From Engraulis encrasicolus (lineage: Eukaryota > Chordata > Actinopteri > Clupeiformes > Engraulidae): 64,000 bases of DNA. The translations under genes and the position numbers were made by a program. Each line of letters starts with the position of its first letter. Positions within the stretch are counted from its first letter, which is position 1. This document shows, one piece after another, positions 32,560-43,484 of this stretch. The notes under the pieces were generated by a model. The model did no database searches. It saw nothing but the letters and a program-made list of their open reading frames with translations, and was not told the DNA's origin. The stretch is from the NCBI RefSeq assembly GCF_034702125.1, contig NC_085870.1, positions 695,476 through 759,475 of the forward strand. Direction: 5' to 3'.

Positions 32560-33960
32560 AACAAAACAGCAAAGCGTCAAGGATATCTGGGCTTCCATAA
32601 CTCCCGTGCAATGCCCCTGCCATTGACTTCAATGTTAAACGCATCATGGCAGTGATTAAAGACATTTCTAACCAAATATTAAACATTGACATGTTTTATT
32701 TAGAAAGTACAGAATTTCAACTGATTGGATGTGACCCAAATGTCCTTTTTTCTGAAGAAAATGGTGATTTCACAATATGATCTCAATATTCACTTTTTTT
32801 GAGATACTTCATTCCTGGTTTTTTTTGGAACTGGAATCCCAAAACCAGTCTAGTGCAGAATGAAGAACATCCAGAGAAGAACATACTTCATTATTGAAAT
32901 ACAGTAGACTGACTACCGTGTTTCATTGATGTTCTCTCTGAGTGTAGTCTGAGATAGGCCTACTGTATAAGCCTTAAGTTTAGTTAACTTTCAGCAGAGC
33001 TACTTACTTTTGGCTTGTGTACAGTACACTGTTAAAAATACCAGCTGCCAGAATTCCAAGTTAATTTTAATCCTTATTGTAAGTTGTGTGAAGGTTTGAA
33101 TTGCAGCTTTGTTGTGTTCAAACAACGCACACACACAACTCCACACAGCTTACAATTAAGAGAAATTAACTTGTAATTAAGCTGGTAAACTTGTGATTTC
33201 AACGCTGTTGCCATTGCAGTGTAGCAGAATGAATTAAATTAATTAAAGTTATCATGACGTATTACTGATGTTTTTTGCGGAGTACGACAAGGTCCCCTAA
33301 ACAATGCCTGGCCCTCTGACACAGTAGCATACAGCAGTGTGATCCTCATCTTTGTGTTATTAGTTCAAGGCCACTGTAGGATTGTGGCACTATCACTTTA
33401 TATCAGTTCCCTTAAAACGTCACTAGGTGGCGGCACCTGTATGGAGGAGTCAGAGCCGGCTCTGGGAGGAGTGGCAAGTTACATGTAATAAATCAGTCTG
33501 GTGCAGAAGTTCCTAAACTTTACCATGACAAGGCCCCCCATATATTGGTAGACTGCAGCCAATGCCTCCCCTTACAAAGGTCGTGCTATACTATTTTTTC
33601 CGCACTATTTTTTCCACCACAACCATAGTCGATGTGTGTGTGTCAGCATCCCATTAGGGTATATAAAATAAAGATAATGTTCAGCGATGCAATAGATTAT
33701 TATGCTGAACTATTTCTAACTAATGAGGATATTGTTTAGCTTATCGTTATGTTTTGGTTTATTTTGGTACACGTTAATTAATCAATTGATGATTTATTTT
33801 GTTGTGCTATTGGCTTACTATTTCTGCCAACCTGCCGTGAAGCGTGGCACCCCTCCCCTGGGCCCTATGGCCCCCACTTAGAAGACTACTGGTTTCGTGT
33901 GTACACTCACCATAAGCTGTATAATGTATTGACATTCTGCAGCCACAGTTAAAATAAGAT
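32560..33960. other. Intergenic DNA, no gene seen
   Basis: No recognised coding or repeat structure apart from short AT-rich runs and a GT-rich stretch. Confidence 0.5.
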
Positions 33961-33987
33961 AATTTATATTATGATGGCCCTATATAC

Positions 33988-34099
<112 letters not shown>

Positions 34100-34299
34100 T
34101 TCACACGATGAGTCATCCGCTCTGTATTCTGAGTCTGACACACATCCAGAAAGGGGAAGGGAAGGCTTGGCCATATTAGGAAATGCACTGATAGACAACA
34201 CTCATAAAACGTGCTTCACTGCAGATATTTAAAAAGAGCTTCACTGCCCAACAAGCCATAAAGCAATAAACTGCACGTTCTCATATCATAGAGACAGAG

Positions 34300-34430
34300 C
34301 AGACACGTTTTGGTCTACTGACCTTCTTCAAGCAAGAAGCCCACTGTCCACATCTGCAGCGTTTAATAGCCGTGTTTCAGTCTGTTGACGTTCTTGCTTG
34401 AAGACGGTCAATAGACCGAAACGTCATTAA
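34300..34430. repeat. Short inverted repeat around a 55-bp loop
   Basis: TTTGGTCTACTGACCTTCTT...CAAGCAAGAA is matched in reverse by TTCTTGCTTGAAGACGGTCA...ATAGACCGAAACG. Confidence 0.75.
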
Positions 34431-34436
34431 AAACAT

Positions 34437-34646
34437 GAACGAAGAGAAGACACCGGAGCAGCTCAGATGGGATGCTTTTTCTTTTTACAACATGTTAGAG
34501 ACTAACGTTTCGATGGCAAGCCATCTTCATCAGAGTCCTCTGATGAAGATGGCTTGCCATCGAAACGTTAGTCCCTAACATGTTGTGCACTTGATTAAAA
34601 AGAAAAAGCATCCCATCTGAGCTGCTCCGGTGTCTTCTCTTCGTTC
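34437..34646. mobile_element. Near-perfect foldback element, about 105-bp arms
   Basis: The left arm 34437-34535 starts GAACGAAGAGAAGACACCGG and reaches CTTCATCAGAG; the right arm 34538-34646 is its reverse complement, with a 10-nt extra piece (TTGATTAA region). The loop is 2 nt. A diverged single arm lies at 36217-36330. Confidence 0.88.
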
Positions 34647-34959
34647 AAGATTACCTGCCTCCCTCCCGTTGATGCACCAGATGTAAAAACAGAAGCGCGT
34701 GGAACCCCCTTTTTTGATCATTAAAAACATCACATTATTAAATGCTGCAAATGTGAAGAGTATGAGGGAGCTTTCTTGCCTCTAACGTTGATGACCCAGG
34801 CAGGGGTTCCCCTCCAACACACCTGGGGTGAATTTCTCAAAACCAAAGTTGCTTACTACATTAGCTACTTTGTTGTTTTCAATGCATTTTCCCTTTGGCA
34901 ACTACCGAAGTTGCTAACAGGCTAACAGCTTCTCTTTTGAGAAACTCACCCCTGACCAA

Positions 34960-35720
34960 ATGAGGTTCAAAGTTCAAAGTTATTTGCCATTTGTGCATAA
35001 GCTAGTAGTCCAAGCACATAGGAACTCTTGTGCAGGCCCTCTGAGTCAATAAATAGAATTACATAGAAAAAATGAGAAAAGTCAAAATACATTAAAAAGT
35101 GATAAAAATCAAAGAAAAAAATACAAATTTAAAACAGGTGGATCAAATGTTCTTTTTTGCCATCAGCCTCACAATTGCTGGGAAGAAGCTGTTAAAAAAA
35201 CTGGCTTTTTTAGGGATGCTGTCCACTCTGTATCTCAGTTTGTGCAGTGTTTGTGTTTGAGCAGAGAGTTAGCTGGATGGAGTGGGTCTTAAATGATTCT
35301 CTCTGCTCTCCTATGGCTGCGCTGTACATATATGGAGTCCATGGAGGGAAGTGCTGTGCCTATAATCCTCTCCACAGTCTTGATTATTCATTGCAGAGAC
35401 TTTCTTTCAGCCTGAGTGATGTTGACATACCAGACAGTGATGCCTGTTGTGAGGATGCTCTCCACAAGTCCTCTGTAGGCCTGGGTAAGAGGGCGGTAAT
35501 TCAGTCCAGCCTTCCTAAGCATCCTTATAAAGTACAGCCTTTGCTGAGCTTTTTTCACGATGGATGTGGTGTTCAGACTCCAGCTCAGGTTTGATGTTAC
35601 TTGCATGCCTAGGAATTTATGACTTTCAGCCCTCACCACCTCTGTCCCTTTAATGTGCAGAGGCTATAGGGGAGGAGGATGTTTTCTAAAGTCCACTATA
35701 ATTAAAGGTGTGCAAGAGTT
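34960..35720 (-). pseudogene. LINE reverse transcriptase 3' fragment
   Basis: On the minus strand: FLGMQVTSNLSWSLNTTSIV, KKAQQRLYFIRMLRKAGL, then YRGLVESILTTGITVWY, typical of the C-terminal part of fish non-LTR reverse transcriptases (L2/CR1-like). Further frames (TVERIIGTALPSMDSIYVQR) continue to the 3' end. Stops and frame breaks show it is dead. Confidence 0.78.
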
Positions 35721-36216
35721 CTACACAAAAGACACAGACCCTTGGTCTCCATAAAAAGGCCCGTGCATGGCCCCCCATGAGGTCAGGACAAATGAAAACA
35801 TAAATGTGTGATTTTCGATCACTAAAACTTCAGTGGGTCATATCTCTCCAAAGCATTCACAGAGAGTTAGATCTTATGCTAACAGTCTCATAACAGACAT
35901 TGACAAGAAGGGAAAACGGAAAAGCGAAAATCTGTTCTCTCTCCAGACTAACTTGTTTCTCATTGGCCTGGGGCGTTGGTTTGGCCCACTTGCGCTACAT
36001 CATTTGGCCCTTGGAGAAAAACAATTGGAAACCACTGACTGACATAGACCCGTAGTGCTCACCATTCTCAGCTAGTTGTCTGGGGAAAGTGTCATGGGAA
36101 ATCATCTTGGTACATGCCAAGTCACAAAGACATCCAAAACAACAGCAAAGTGATAGTTCCACACACTTCTGTTTTCTCATCTGGTGCATCAGCTGGAGAC
36201 AGTCAGGTAATCTCTA

Positions 36217-36430
36217 CTGGAGAGAAGACACCAGAGCAGCACAGATGAGATTCTTCTCTTATTTTAATCAAGAGCACAACTAGAGACTAACGAATCGATG
36301 GACAAGCCATCTTCTGATGAGGAAGATTTACTTGTAGGCCTGGGTAAGAGGGCGGTAATTCAGTCCAGCCTTCCTAAGCATCCTAATAAAGTAGATTTAC
36401 TTGTGCTGCTCTGGTGTCTGCTCTCCAGTG
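36217..36430. mobile_element. Diverged foldback arm containing a LINE fragment
   Basis: GAGAAGACACCAGAGCAGCA...GAGACTAACGAATCGATGG matches the arm at 34440. It is interrupted at 36336-36392 by 57 bp matching 35476-35532 of the LINE fragment, with AGATTTACTTGT on both sides (36324-36335 and 36393-36404). Confidence 0.85.
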
Positions 36431-36552
36431 AACACCCAAAACAATGTCAGGTGGGACATAATTTACCACATGACAATTAATGAATTATCAATTAACATTA
36501 ATTATTATTATATTCAGTGGTCCTATATGCTGTCTATGTAGAATGTTGTGCT

Positions 36553-36557
<5 letters not shown>

Positions 36558-36622
<65 letters not shown>
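36558..36622. repeat. (GT)n microsatellite
   Basis: About 32 units; a matching (AC)n tract follows at 36697-36785, so the pair could form a hairpin. Confidence 0.95.
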
Positions 36623-36624
<2 letters not shown>

Positions 36625-36696
36625 ACCTACTCACACAAGTGAACAGATTTTTTTTTCTTTTACACTTGCATTTTATTCCTAGACTAGCAAGTGTAA

Positions 36697-36719
36697 ACAC
36701 ACACACACAAAAACACACA

Positions 36720-36791
<72 letters not shown>

Positions 36792-36800
36792 CACGCGCGC
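36697..36800. repeat. (AC)n microsatellite with CG-rich end
   Basis: CA run ending in CGCGCGCGCACGCG. Confidence 0.95.
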
Positions 36801-37163
36801 GCACGCGTGTACATTGAAGACATGACACGTGAAGGCCAACAAGGAAGTTTGGCCTATTTTTCCCAGATTTCCCGGCATCACAGCAGCCCTAAACATATAG
36901 GCCAGAAAAATACTCATAAACATTTAACCCAGAAAATACCTAAACCTATAGCCCATGAAAATACCTAAACAGCCCAGAAAAGTAGCCCTAAACATGCAGT
37001 TGACATGGAAGATAAGAGATAAGGGGAGCAATCCCACCACAGGCAGTTCATGTTTACAACTGAGTGGGGGCATGAAGGTCTTGTAAGAAATAGACTCTGA
37101 CTGCTTTCAATCTTATTGTGAAATGTGTTCAGTGTAAATAGTACATCTAAAAAGTTTCAGTAA

Positions 37164-37498
37164 AGGCATTCTATTCCGTTCTGTTCTGTTTATTCTATTC
37201 TGTTCTATTCTATTCTATTCTATTCTATTCTATTCTGTTCTGTTCTATTCTATTCTATTCTGTTCTATTCTATTCTATTCTATTCTATTCTATTCTGTTC
37301 TGTTCTATTCTATTCTATTCTATTCTATTCTGTTCTGTTCTGTTTTGTTTTGTTTTGTTTTGTTTTGTTTTGTTTTGTTTTGTTTTGTTTTGTTTTGTTC
37401 TGTTCTATTCCATTCTATTCTATTCTGTTCTATTCTATTCTGTTCTGTTCTGTTCTATTCTATTCTATTCTATTCTATTCTATTCTATTCTATTCTAT
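37164..37498. repeat. Pentanucleotide array (TTCTA / TTCTG / TTTTG)
   Basis: About 65 five-base units. Blocks of TTCTA and TTCTG flank a homogeneous TTTTG block at about 37340-37395. Confidence 0.95.
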
Positions 37499-37507
37499 GC
37501 TGTAGAC

Positions 37508-37835
37508 CAGGGATGTCAATGTCATTTTAGTTCAGAGGATACATATAGTACAGTCAATTTGATCTGAAGCGGGCCGCACCAGTAATGCAATTGCGGAATA
37601 TTGCAAATTTGTGCTTCATATCAGAATCACATTGCTGTTAATCATGTAAATGGTGACATCCAGGACCATTCCCTGTAAATGGTCAATAAAAAAGGCAAAC
37701 TCGTTCTCAAGTGCTGCAGCACCTTTGTAATAGGCTAGAGATTTCTGAAGTCTTTCCCGAGATTATTATTCTGAAGTTTTTTTCCTGTACAAGTCTGCGG
37801 CCGTATATTAAACCATCTGGCAGGCCGCACCCATA
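37508..37835. mobile_element. Truncated hAT-type element (CAGGGATGTCAATG left end)
   Basis: Preceded by CTGTAGAC (37500-37507) and followed by CTGTAGAC (37836-37843). The left end CAGGGATGTCAAT is hAT-like and the interior carries GCGGGCCGCACC and GGCAGGCCGCACC phrases. A proper right terminus is missing. Confidence 0.6.
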
Positions 37836-37843
37836 CTGTAGAC

Positions 37844-37922
37844 CAGGGTTTCTCAAAGTGGGGCTCGGAAGCATCCAGACCCTCCGTAGGGGGGAATGAT
37901 GGGAAAAGTTTGAGAACCACTG
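37844..37922. mobile_element. Short hAT MITE (79 bp)
   Basis: Ends CAGGGTTTCTCAAAGTG and CAAAC-type complement (TTTGAGAACCACTG); target duplication CTGTAGAC at 37836-37843 and 37923-37930. Confidence 0.88.
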
Positions 37923-37970
37923 CTGTAGACCATGCATTGACCTAATTATAAAACAAAAACCTCTCTCTCT

Positions 37971-37977
37971 CTCAAGT

Positions 37978-38065
<88 letters not shown>
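37971..38065. repeat. (CT)n microsatellite
   Basis: About 42 CT units. Confidence 0.97.
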
Positions 38066-38069
<4 letters not shown>

Positions 38070-38549
38070 TACTGTCCTGCATCCTGGCATTTGCAGTAAT
38101 GATAATGACGGGTCTAATGATCTTGAAATGGTTACTGAGCTCCCAAGGAGCCACAGTCACAAACCTCCCTCTGCCTGCGACCCACAGTAATCTGACCTCC
38201 ATTCAGTACACTTAAAGGTGCGCTGTGCAGGATAGTGGCCAGAGTTAGGTACTGCAACTATAATGGTGCTCATTGAAACTGTGCTTATGGTAGAGTAGAG
38301 TATCGTTTATTGATCCCAGGGGGAAATGAATGGTGTAGTGGTGTGGTGGTGTAGTGATGTAATGGTGCAGTGGAGATTTTTTAAGTGGGGGTACGTGATT
38401 TGTGACATCATCAAACAATTAGGCAATTCATCATGTCAAAACACCCCTTTTTGTATTCAAACATGGGCAGAAGGTTTTTTTTTAATCTCACCTCAGGAGA
38501 AGTGGGTGGACTGCGTACCCCCGCGTACCACGGCCACTACACCCCTAGC

Positions 38550-38660
38550 ATGAATGTGGATATTACACAGTGCTCAGTTCATTTCATGGAGACTGTGGTG
38601 CATGAATGTGGATATTACACAGTGCTCAGTTCATTTCATGAATACTGTGGTGCACTAGCA
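38550..38660. repeat. Tandem duplication, about 53-bp unit
   Basis: GCATGAATGTGGATATTACA...CAGTTCATTTCATG occurs twice, then a partial third start. Confidence 0.9.
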
Positions 38661-38705
38661 TGAATGTGTGTGTGGCCTCTTACTTCAGCTGGGCCTATTC
38701 ACTGT

Positions 38706-38822
38706 CTGAAAACACTACAGTACATTATAACAACATTGCTATGACACTGCAGAGAGTTTTAAGACTGAAAACACTACAGTACATTATAACAACATTGCTA
38801 TGACACTGCAGAGAGTTTTAAG
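38706..38822. repeat. Perfect 59-bp tandem duplication
   Basis: ACTGAAAACACTACAGTACA... to ...GAGAGTTTTAAG occurs twice with no difference except at the first bases. Confidence 0.93.
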
Positions 38823-39044
38823 TAGGCTAACCGATTATGACTTGGTCATTATCATTTTGCATGTGGCGACTCTGTTTGTTTGTCTTAATGGCGTCAGGCC
38901 TCTCTGGAGGAAGAGGTCCCATACCTCAATGGGACCTTCATGGTTAAATTAAGGTAATAAAAAAACAACAACGAAAAAAAACAATAAGGTTATACAGGTT
39001 TTGCGCTAAGAGGTTAAAGTGTTAAATGGCCTTGCAAAGCAGCA

Positions 39045-39045
<1 letters not shown>

Positions 39046-39117
<72 letters not shown>

Positions 39118-39118
39118 T
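39046..39118. repeat. (GT)n microsatellite
   Basis: About 35 GT units upstream of the slc6a14 promoter. Confidence 0.95.
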
Positions 39119-39262
39119 GTGTTTGTGTGTGTGTTATACTAGAGATAGTCTTCCTGTCCAGCTACCTACTACCTGTGTGACTGCCTCCTGATGACTGTGG
39201 GGGGGGTCACAGGTGGAGGGCGGAGTCACAGAGGGAGGGCGGGGTCACGGGTTGAGGCAGAG

Positions 39263-39270
39263 GATAAAAG
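39263..39270 (+). promoter_or_regulatory. TATA-like box of slc6a14
   Basis: GATAAAAG lies about 370 bases before the ATG, in GC-rich DNA with repeated GGCGG(A/G)GTCAC(A/G). Transcription would start near 39295 and the 5' UTR would contain the GA tract. Confidence 0.35.
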
Positions 39271-39435
39271 TGACAGCCGAGAGGAGAGCGGAGCATGCCA
39301 TGTTGTTATTGTTGTTGTTTCCGTGCTATCAGAGACCGGTTCACAGGTGTGTGTAATTCCCAGGCAGGCAGTCGAAACAGTAGCCACAGTAGAAGCATTT
39401 ATCTCAGAGAGGCGCAGCCAGGAAAACATCAGAGA

Positions 39436-39524
<89 letters not shown>
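39436..39524. repeat. (GA)n microsatellite in the predicted slc6a14 5' UTR
   Basis: About 44 GA units between the TATA-like box and the start codon. Confidence 0.95.
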
Positions 39525-39527
<3 letters not shown>

Positions 39528-39631
39528 CAATACAATATTAGTAGAGCTCTAGAGATCTATTAGCAGATCTGAGGGAGAGAGGCAGAGTAGCCGACCAGAA
39601 GACATTCGAGATCAGATCTGAGGAGGAGAGC

Positions 39632-39700
39632 ATGGGGAGGTACGGACTCAGCCACCTGAGGAGCATGGTGTTCCGGAACTCTACAGCCGCCGGCGACCAG
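39632..39700 (+). CDS. slc6a14: slc6a14 exon 1
   Basis: ATG at 39632 (GAGCATGGGG). Encodes [20 protein letters not shown] then GDQ; donor GTAAAC at 39701, phase 0. The N-terminus is poorly kept in the family, so this start rests on the open frame and the upstream promoter. Confidence 0.7.
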
Positions 39701-42700
39701 GTAAACACCGAAGCAACCAATTATGCAGACACAACAACCAATCAACAGCTCTTGAGGCAGGCATGATGCTGTAATATTTTTAATTCATCATTTCCAGAAT
39801 TCATGCTGCTCATTCACAAATGTTACATTTTTAACAAATACTTACCACTACCATCAAATTCTAAGTATTTATTATGACTGGGAAATTTGCTCTTTTCATA
39901 CATGAAAAGGGGTATCTTCTCCATGGTCCGCCATTTTGAATTTCGAGAAATAATATTTTTTTAGCTGCAAAACTTACTGTATTTTACTTGGCTTTAACAT
40001 CTCTAACTGATGCAGACATGGCAAACGAATTGAGTTAGCTGATGTAGACAAACAACCAACAAATCTTAGGTATGCAGATATGACTTTTGTCAGTGAACCA
40101 TGTCTAAGAAACTTTGCAACTACTGATTTGTGTCTATGTGCTTCATTATCAATCAATTATTTATTATCAATATAAATTGTGGACACAAAACTTTGTGTTT
40201 GCGTGCATGTGTGTGTGTGTGTGTGTGTGTATGTGCATGCGTACGTCCGTGTGTGTTCAGGAGTCGATTCATGAGGTCCAGAGATCTGCTAAGGCTGGAG
40301 ATGAGAACGCGGAGCGCGGCAACTGGAACAACAAGAGGGAGTACATACTCTCCATGGTCGGATACGCGGTCGGCCTCGGCAACGTCTGGAGATTCCCCTA
40401 CCTCACCTACAAACACGGAGGAGGTAAGAGAGAGATAAAGAGAGACAGAGAGATAGTGTGTGTGTGTGTGTGGTGGTCCAGTCAGGCATTGAGTAATGTG
40501 TGTTTGTCTCTTCTCCTCTCCTCTCCTCTCCTCTCCTCTCCTCTCCTCTCTTCTTCTCTACACTCCTTTTCTCTTCTCTCCTCTCCTCTCCTCTCCTATC
40601 CTATCCTCTTCTCTTCTCTCCTCTCCTCTCCTCTCCTCTCCTCGCCTCGCCTCCCCTCCCCTCCTCTCCTCTCCTCTCCTCTCCTCTCCTCCTATAGGTG
40701 CGTTCCTGATCCCCTATACCATCATGTTGGCGGTGGCTGGAATCCCCCTCTTCTTCCTGGAGAGCTCATTGGGCCAGTTTGCCAGCCAGGGACCAATCAA
40801 CGCCTGGAGGGTGGTACCTATTCTTCAAGGTGCGATGCTACTCTATTGGATTTACCTGCAGGTGACATTTGGGACATATTACCAGGGGGTGTTCACTCAC
40901 GGAAATAGCTGCTAGCCACAACTGGCTAACCCTAACCACGGGCCAGTGCAAAATGAATGGGTGTCAATGGAGTTTTCTACCATTATAATTTTTGTGATTT
41001 TTTATAATTTTTTGTCCTGAAATATTAATATTAAGTTCGAAGCTAGAAATAATAAGACCCCATTTGAGTAGCGTTTCGATTATTTTGCGCCACTAGATTA
41101 TTATATACTGGGTCACAAAGCTCAATTTTTATGGGGCCAAACCCATAAACATTAGCGCGATGCTAGTGAGTAAAGGTTGAAATCTTTTAACCTGCTGTAA
41201 AACTACACACCTGAACGATTTGTCAATACAGCCTATTGTTAAACAACAGTCATGGTACTTACCAGGAATGTTTTGTTGATGATATTTGTGACTGGAAATC
41301 GCAGTAGCAATGTATTTAGCATGGGTTCCCCTTTCCATTCCATACATTTTCCCACATGAAGGACTGGCCTACGCTCGTTACTGCAGTATGCATGCAAAGC
41401 TAACTGGCTACAATGGGAACCAATGAGACTGAGCCTTCTCCCTGTTAGAGATTCTCTGATATTACCTAATAGAACCCTGTACATGTCCATCCTCTTAGAT
41501 AGTAAAACACACTCATTCAATCTTTTGATTTACATCCATTCAAATATCCTCAATGACTTCCAGTTAACCTCCAAGTTCAAACTGAGAACACGTCATCACA
41601 GAACGCACACTTAAATAATTCTTAATTAAATAATACTTGTAGCTAATCCTACCAGATCTATCAGATCTATCAGATCTATCAGATCATAATAAACACATAT
41701 AAACCGATGTGAAATATCCTTGAAATAGGAATTATCATGTTGACCTCAATGACCTCTGATCTCCAAGGTCAAACTGAGAATATCTTCACATGTGAATTAC
41801 AATTGTTGTCATTGGAGAAAGAGATTTATTTTCTACCCTATCTATGGTTTCCTGTCCTAACCCCTAATGGAGAGGACGCACAATCATCTAACATGGTGGA
41901 GTGTACACTATTTTGAACAGGTGTTGGCATCGCCATGGTGCTGGTGGTAAATACATTCTAACACTCCCTTGTGTTTTTGTTTTACCCTTTTATGTGCTGC
42001 AGGTGTTGGCGTCACCATGGTGCTGGTGAATACGCTGGTGTCCATCTACTACAACGTCATCATCGCCTACAGCCTCTTCTACCTCTTCGCCTCCTTCCAG
42101 TACCCGTTGCCATGGAGCTGCCTCGCCTGGTACGGAGACAACTGCACCTCCTCGCCCCGAGGTAAACGGCCGCATCCTATACGTAACCATGGTAACTCAC
42201 CTCCTTGCCACGAGGTAAACAATGAGTCCAATATCGACAAACTATTAGTGCCTCAGACCAACAGGCATTGGAGTCACATAAATATGCTGTACTGATCTTT
42301 GTTATCAGATAAGATACGATAAGATCAAAAACTTAATTGTGTGTAACACATGAAACAGAAATTTGTCTTTTGGCATCATGTCATTGAGAATATGTATAAT
42401 GTTAATTGTACATATGATTAGTAGCAGTAAAATGCATTCTATTGTATTCTTTTCTAACTTTTCTAACTATAGCTAACATTAGCAATAACCTTGATTGGGT
42501 TCGTTAAACAATTTTCCTCCCAACTTCTAGTGCCGCTACTGTACTTCGTAACCCTCTCAATTTTACACTATTCTATTCTATTCTATTCTATTCTATTCTA
42601 TTCTATTCTATTCTATTCTATTCTATTCTATTCTATTCTATTCTATTCTAAGTTGTGAGCTAGCATTAGTGATAACTTGCCTCACAACTCCTAGTGTCGT

Positions 42701-43405
42701 CACTGTACTTCGTAACCCTGTGGCACTGTGTTTCCTCACCAGAGTGCAGCAACTTCAGCGTGATAGTGAACGAGACCCTTCTGAACATGAGCATGAGTGT
42801 GAGTGAGGGTCTGATGGCCGTAAACTCCAGTGAAAACTGCACGCAGGGCAGCAGCCTGCAGGGCAGCAGCCTGACCCCAGCTAGCAGCAGGAGAGCCTAC
42901 AGGGCAGCAGCCTGACCCCAGCTAGCAGCCCCAGCGAACGCTACTGGGAGTGAGTACCACAACAACACAACCACAAACACACAAACAAATAAATACATAT
43001 GTGCATACAGTATATTAAAAAACACAAAGACATAATAGAATTTCACATAGTGGTGGTTGGTTACATAGCATATCATTGGGCTAGGTTGCCTTGCTCAAGG
43101 GCACTTCAGCCATGGATGTATGTGTAGGGAGGGCTAAGACTGGGATTGGAACATACAACCATCAGGTTATAAGACCATCTCCCTATGAGGCCACGACTGC
43201 CCCCATACTTTCTCCTCAGTGCGGACAGTGACAGAGCTAGTGTCCTCTTCGCCTTAAATCCTCCCCATTGAGCTACTGGAAATGTTTGAATTGAATTGAT
43301 CCTGATTCAGGGATTCAGGGAGATTTGAATGGTCATACATTGTCTAATGTGCGTTTCATATTTGTATAATCGTGCGTGTTCTCATATTTGTCTAACCATC
43401 TGTGC

Positions 43406-43484
<79 letters not shown>

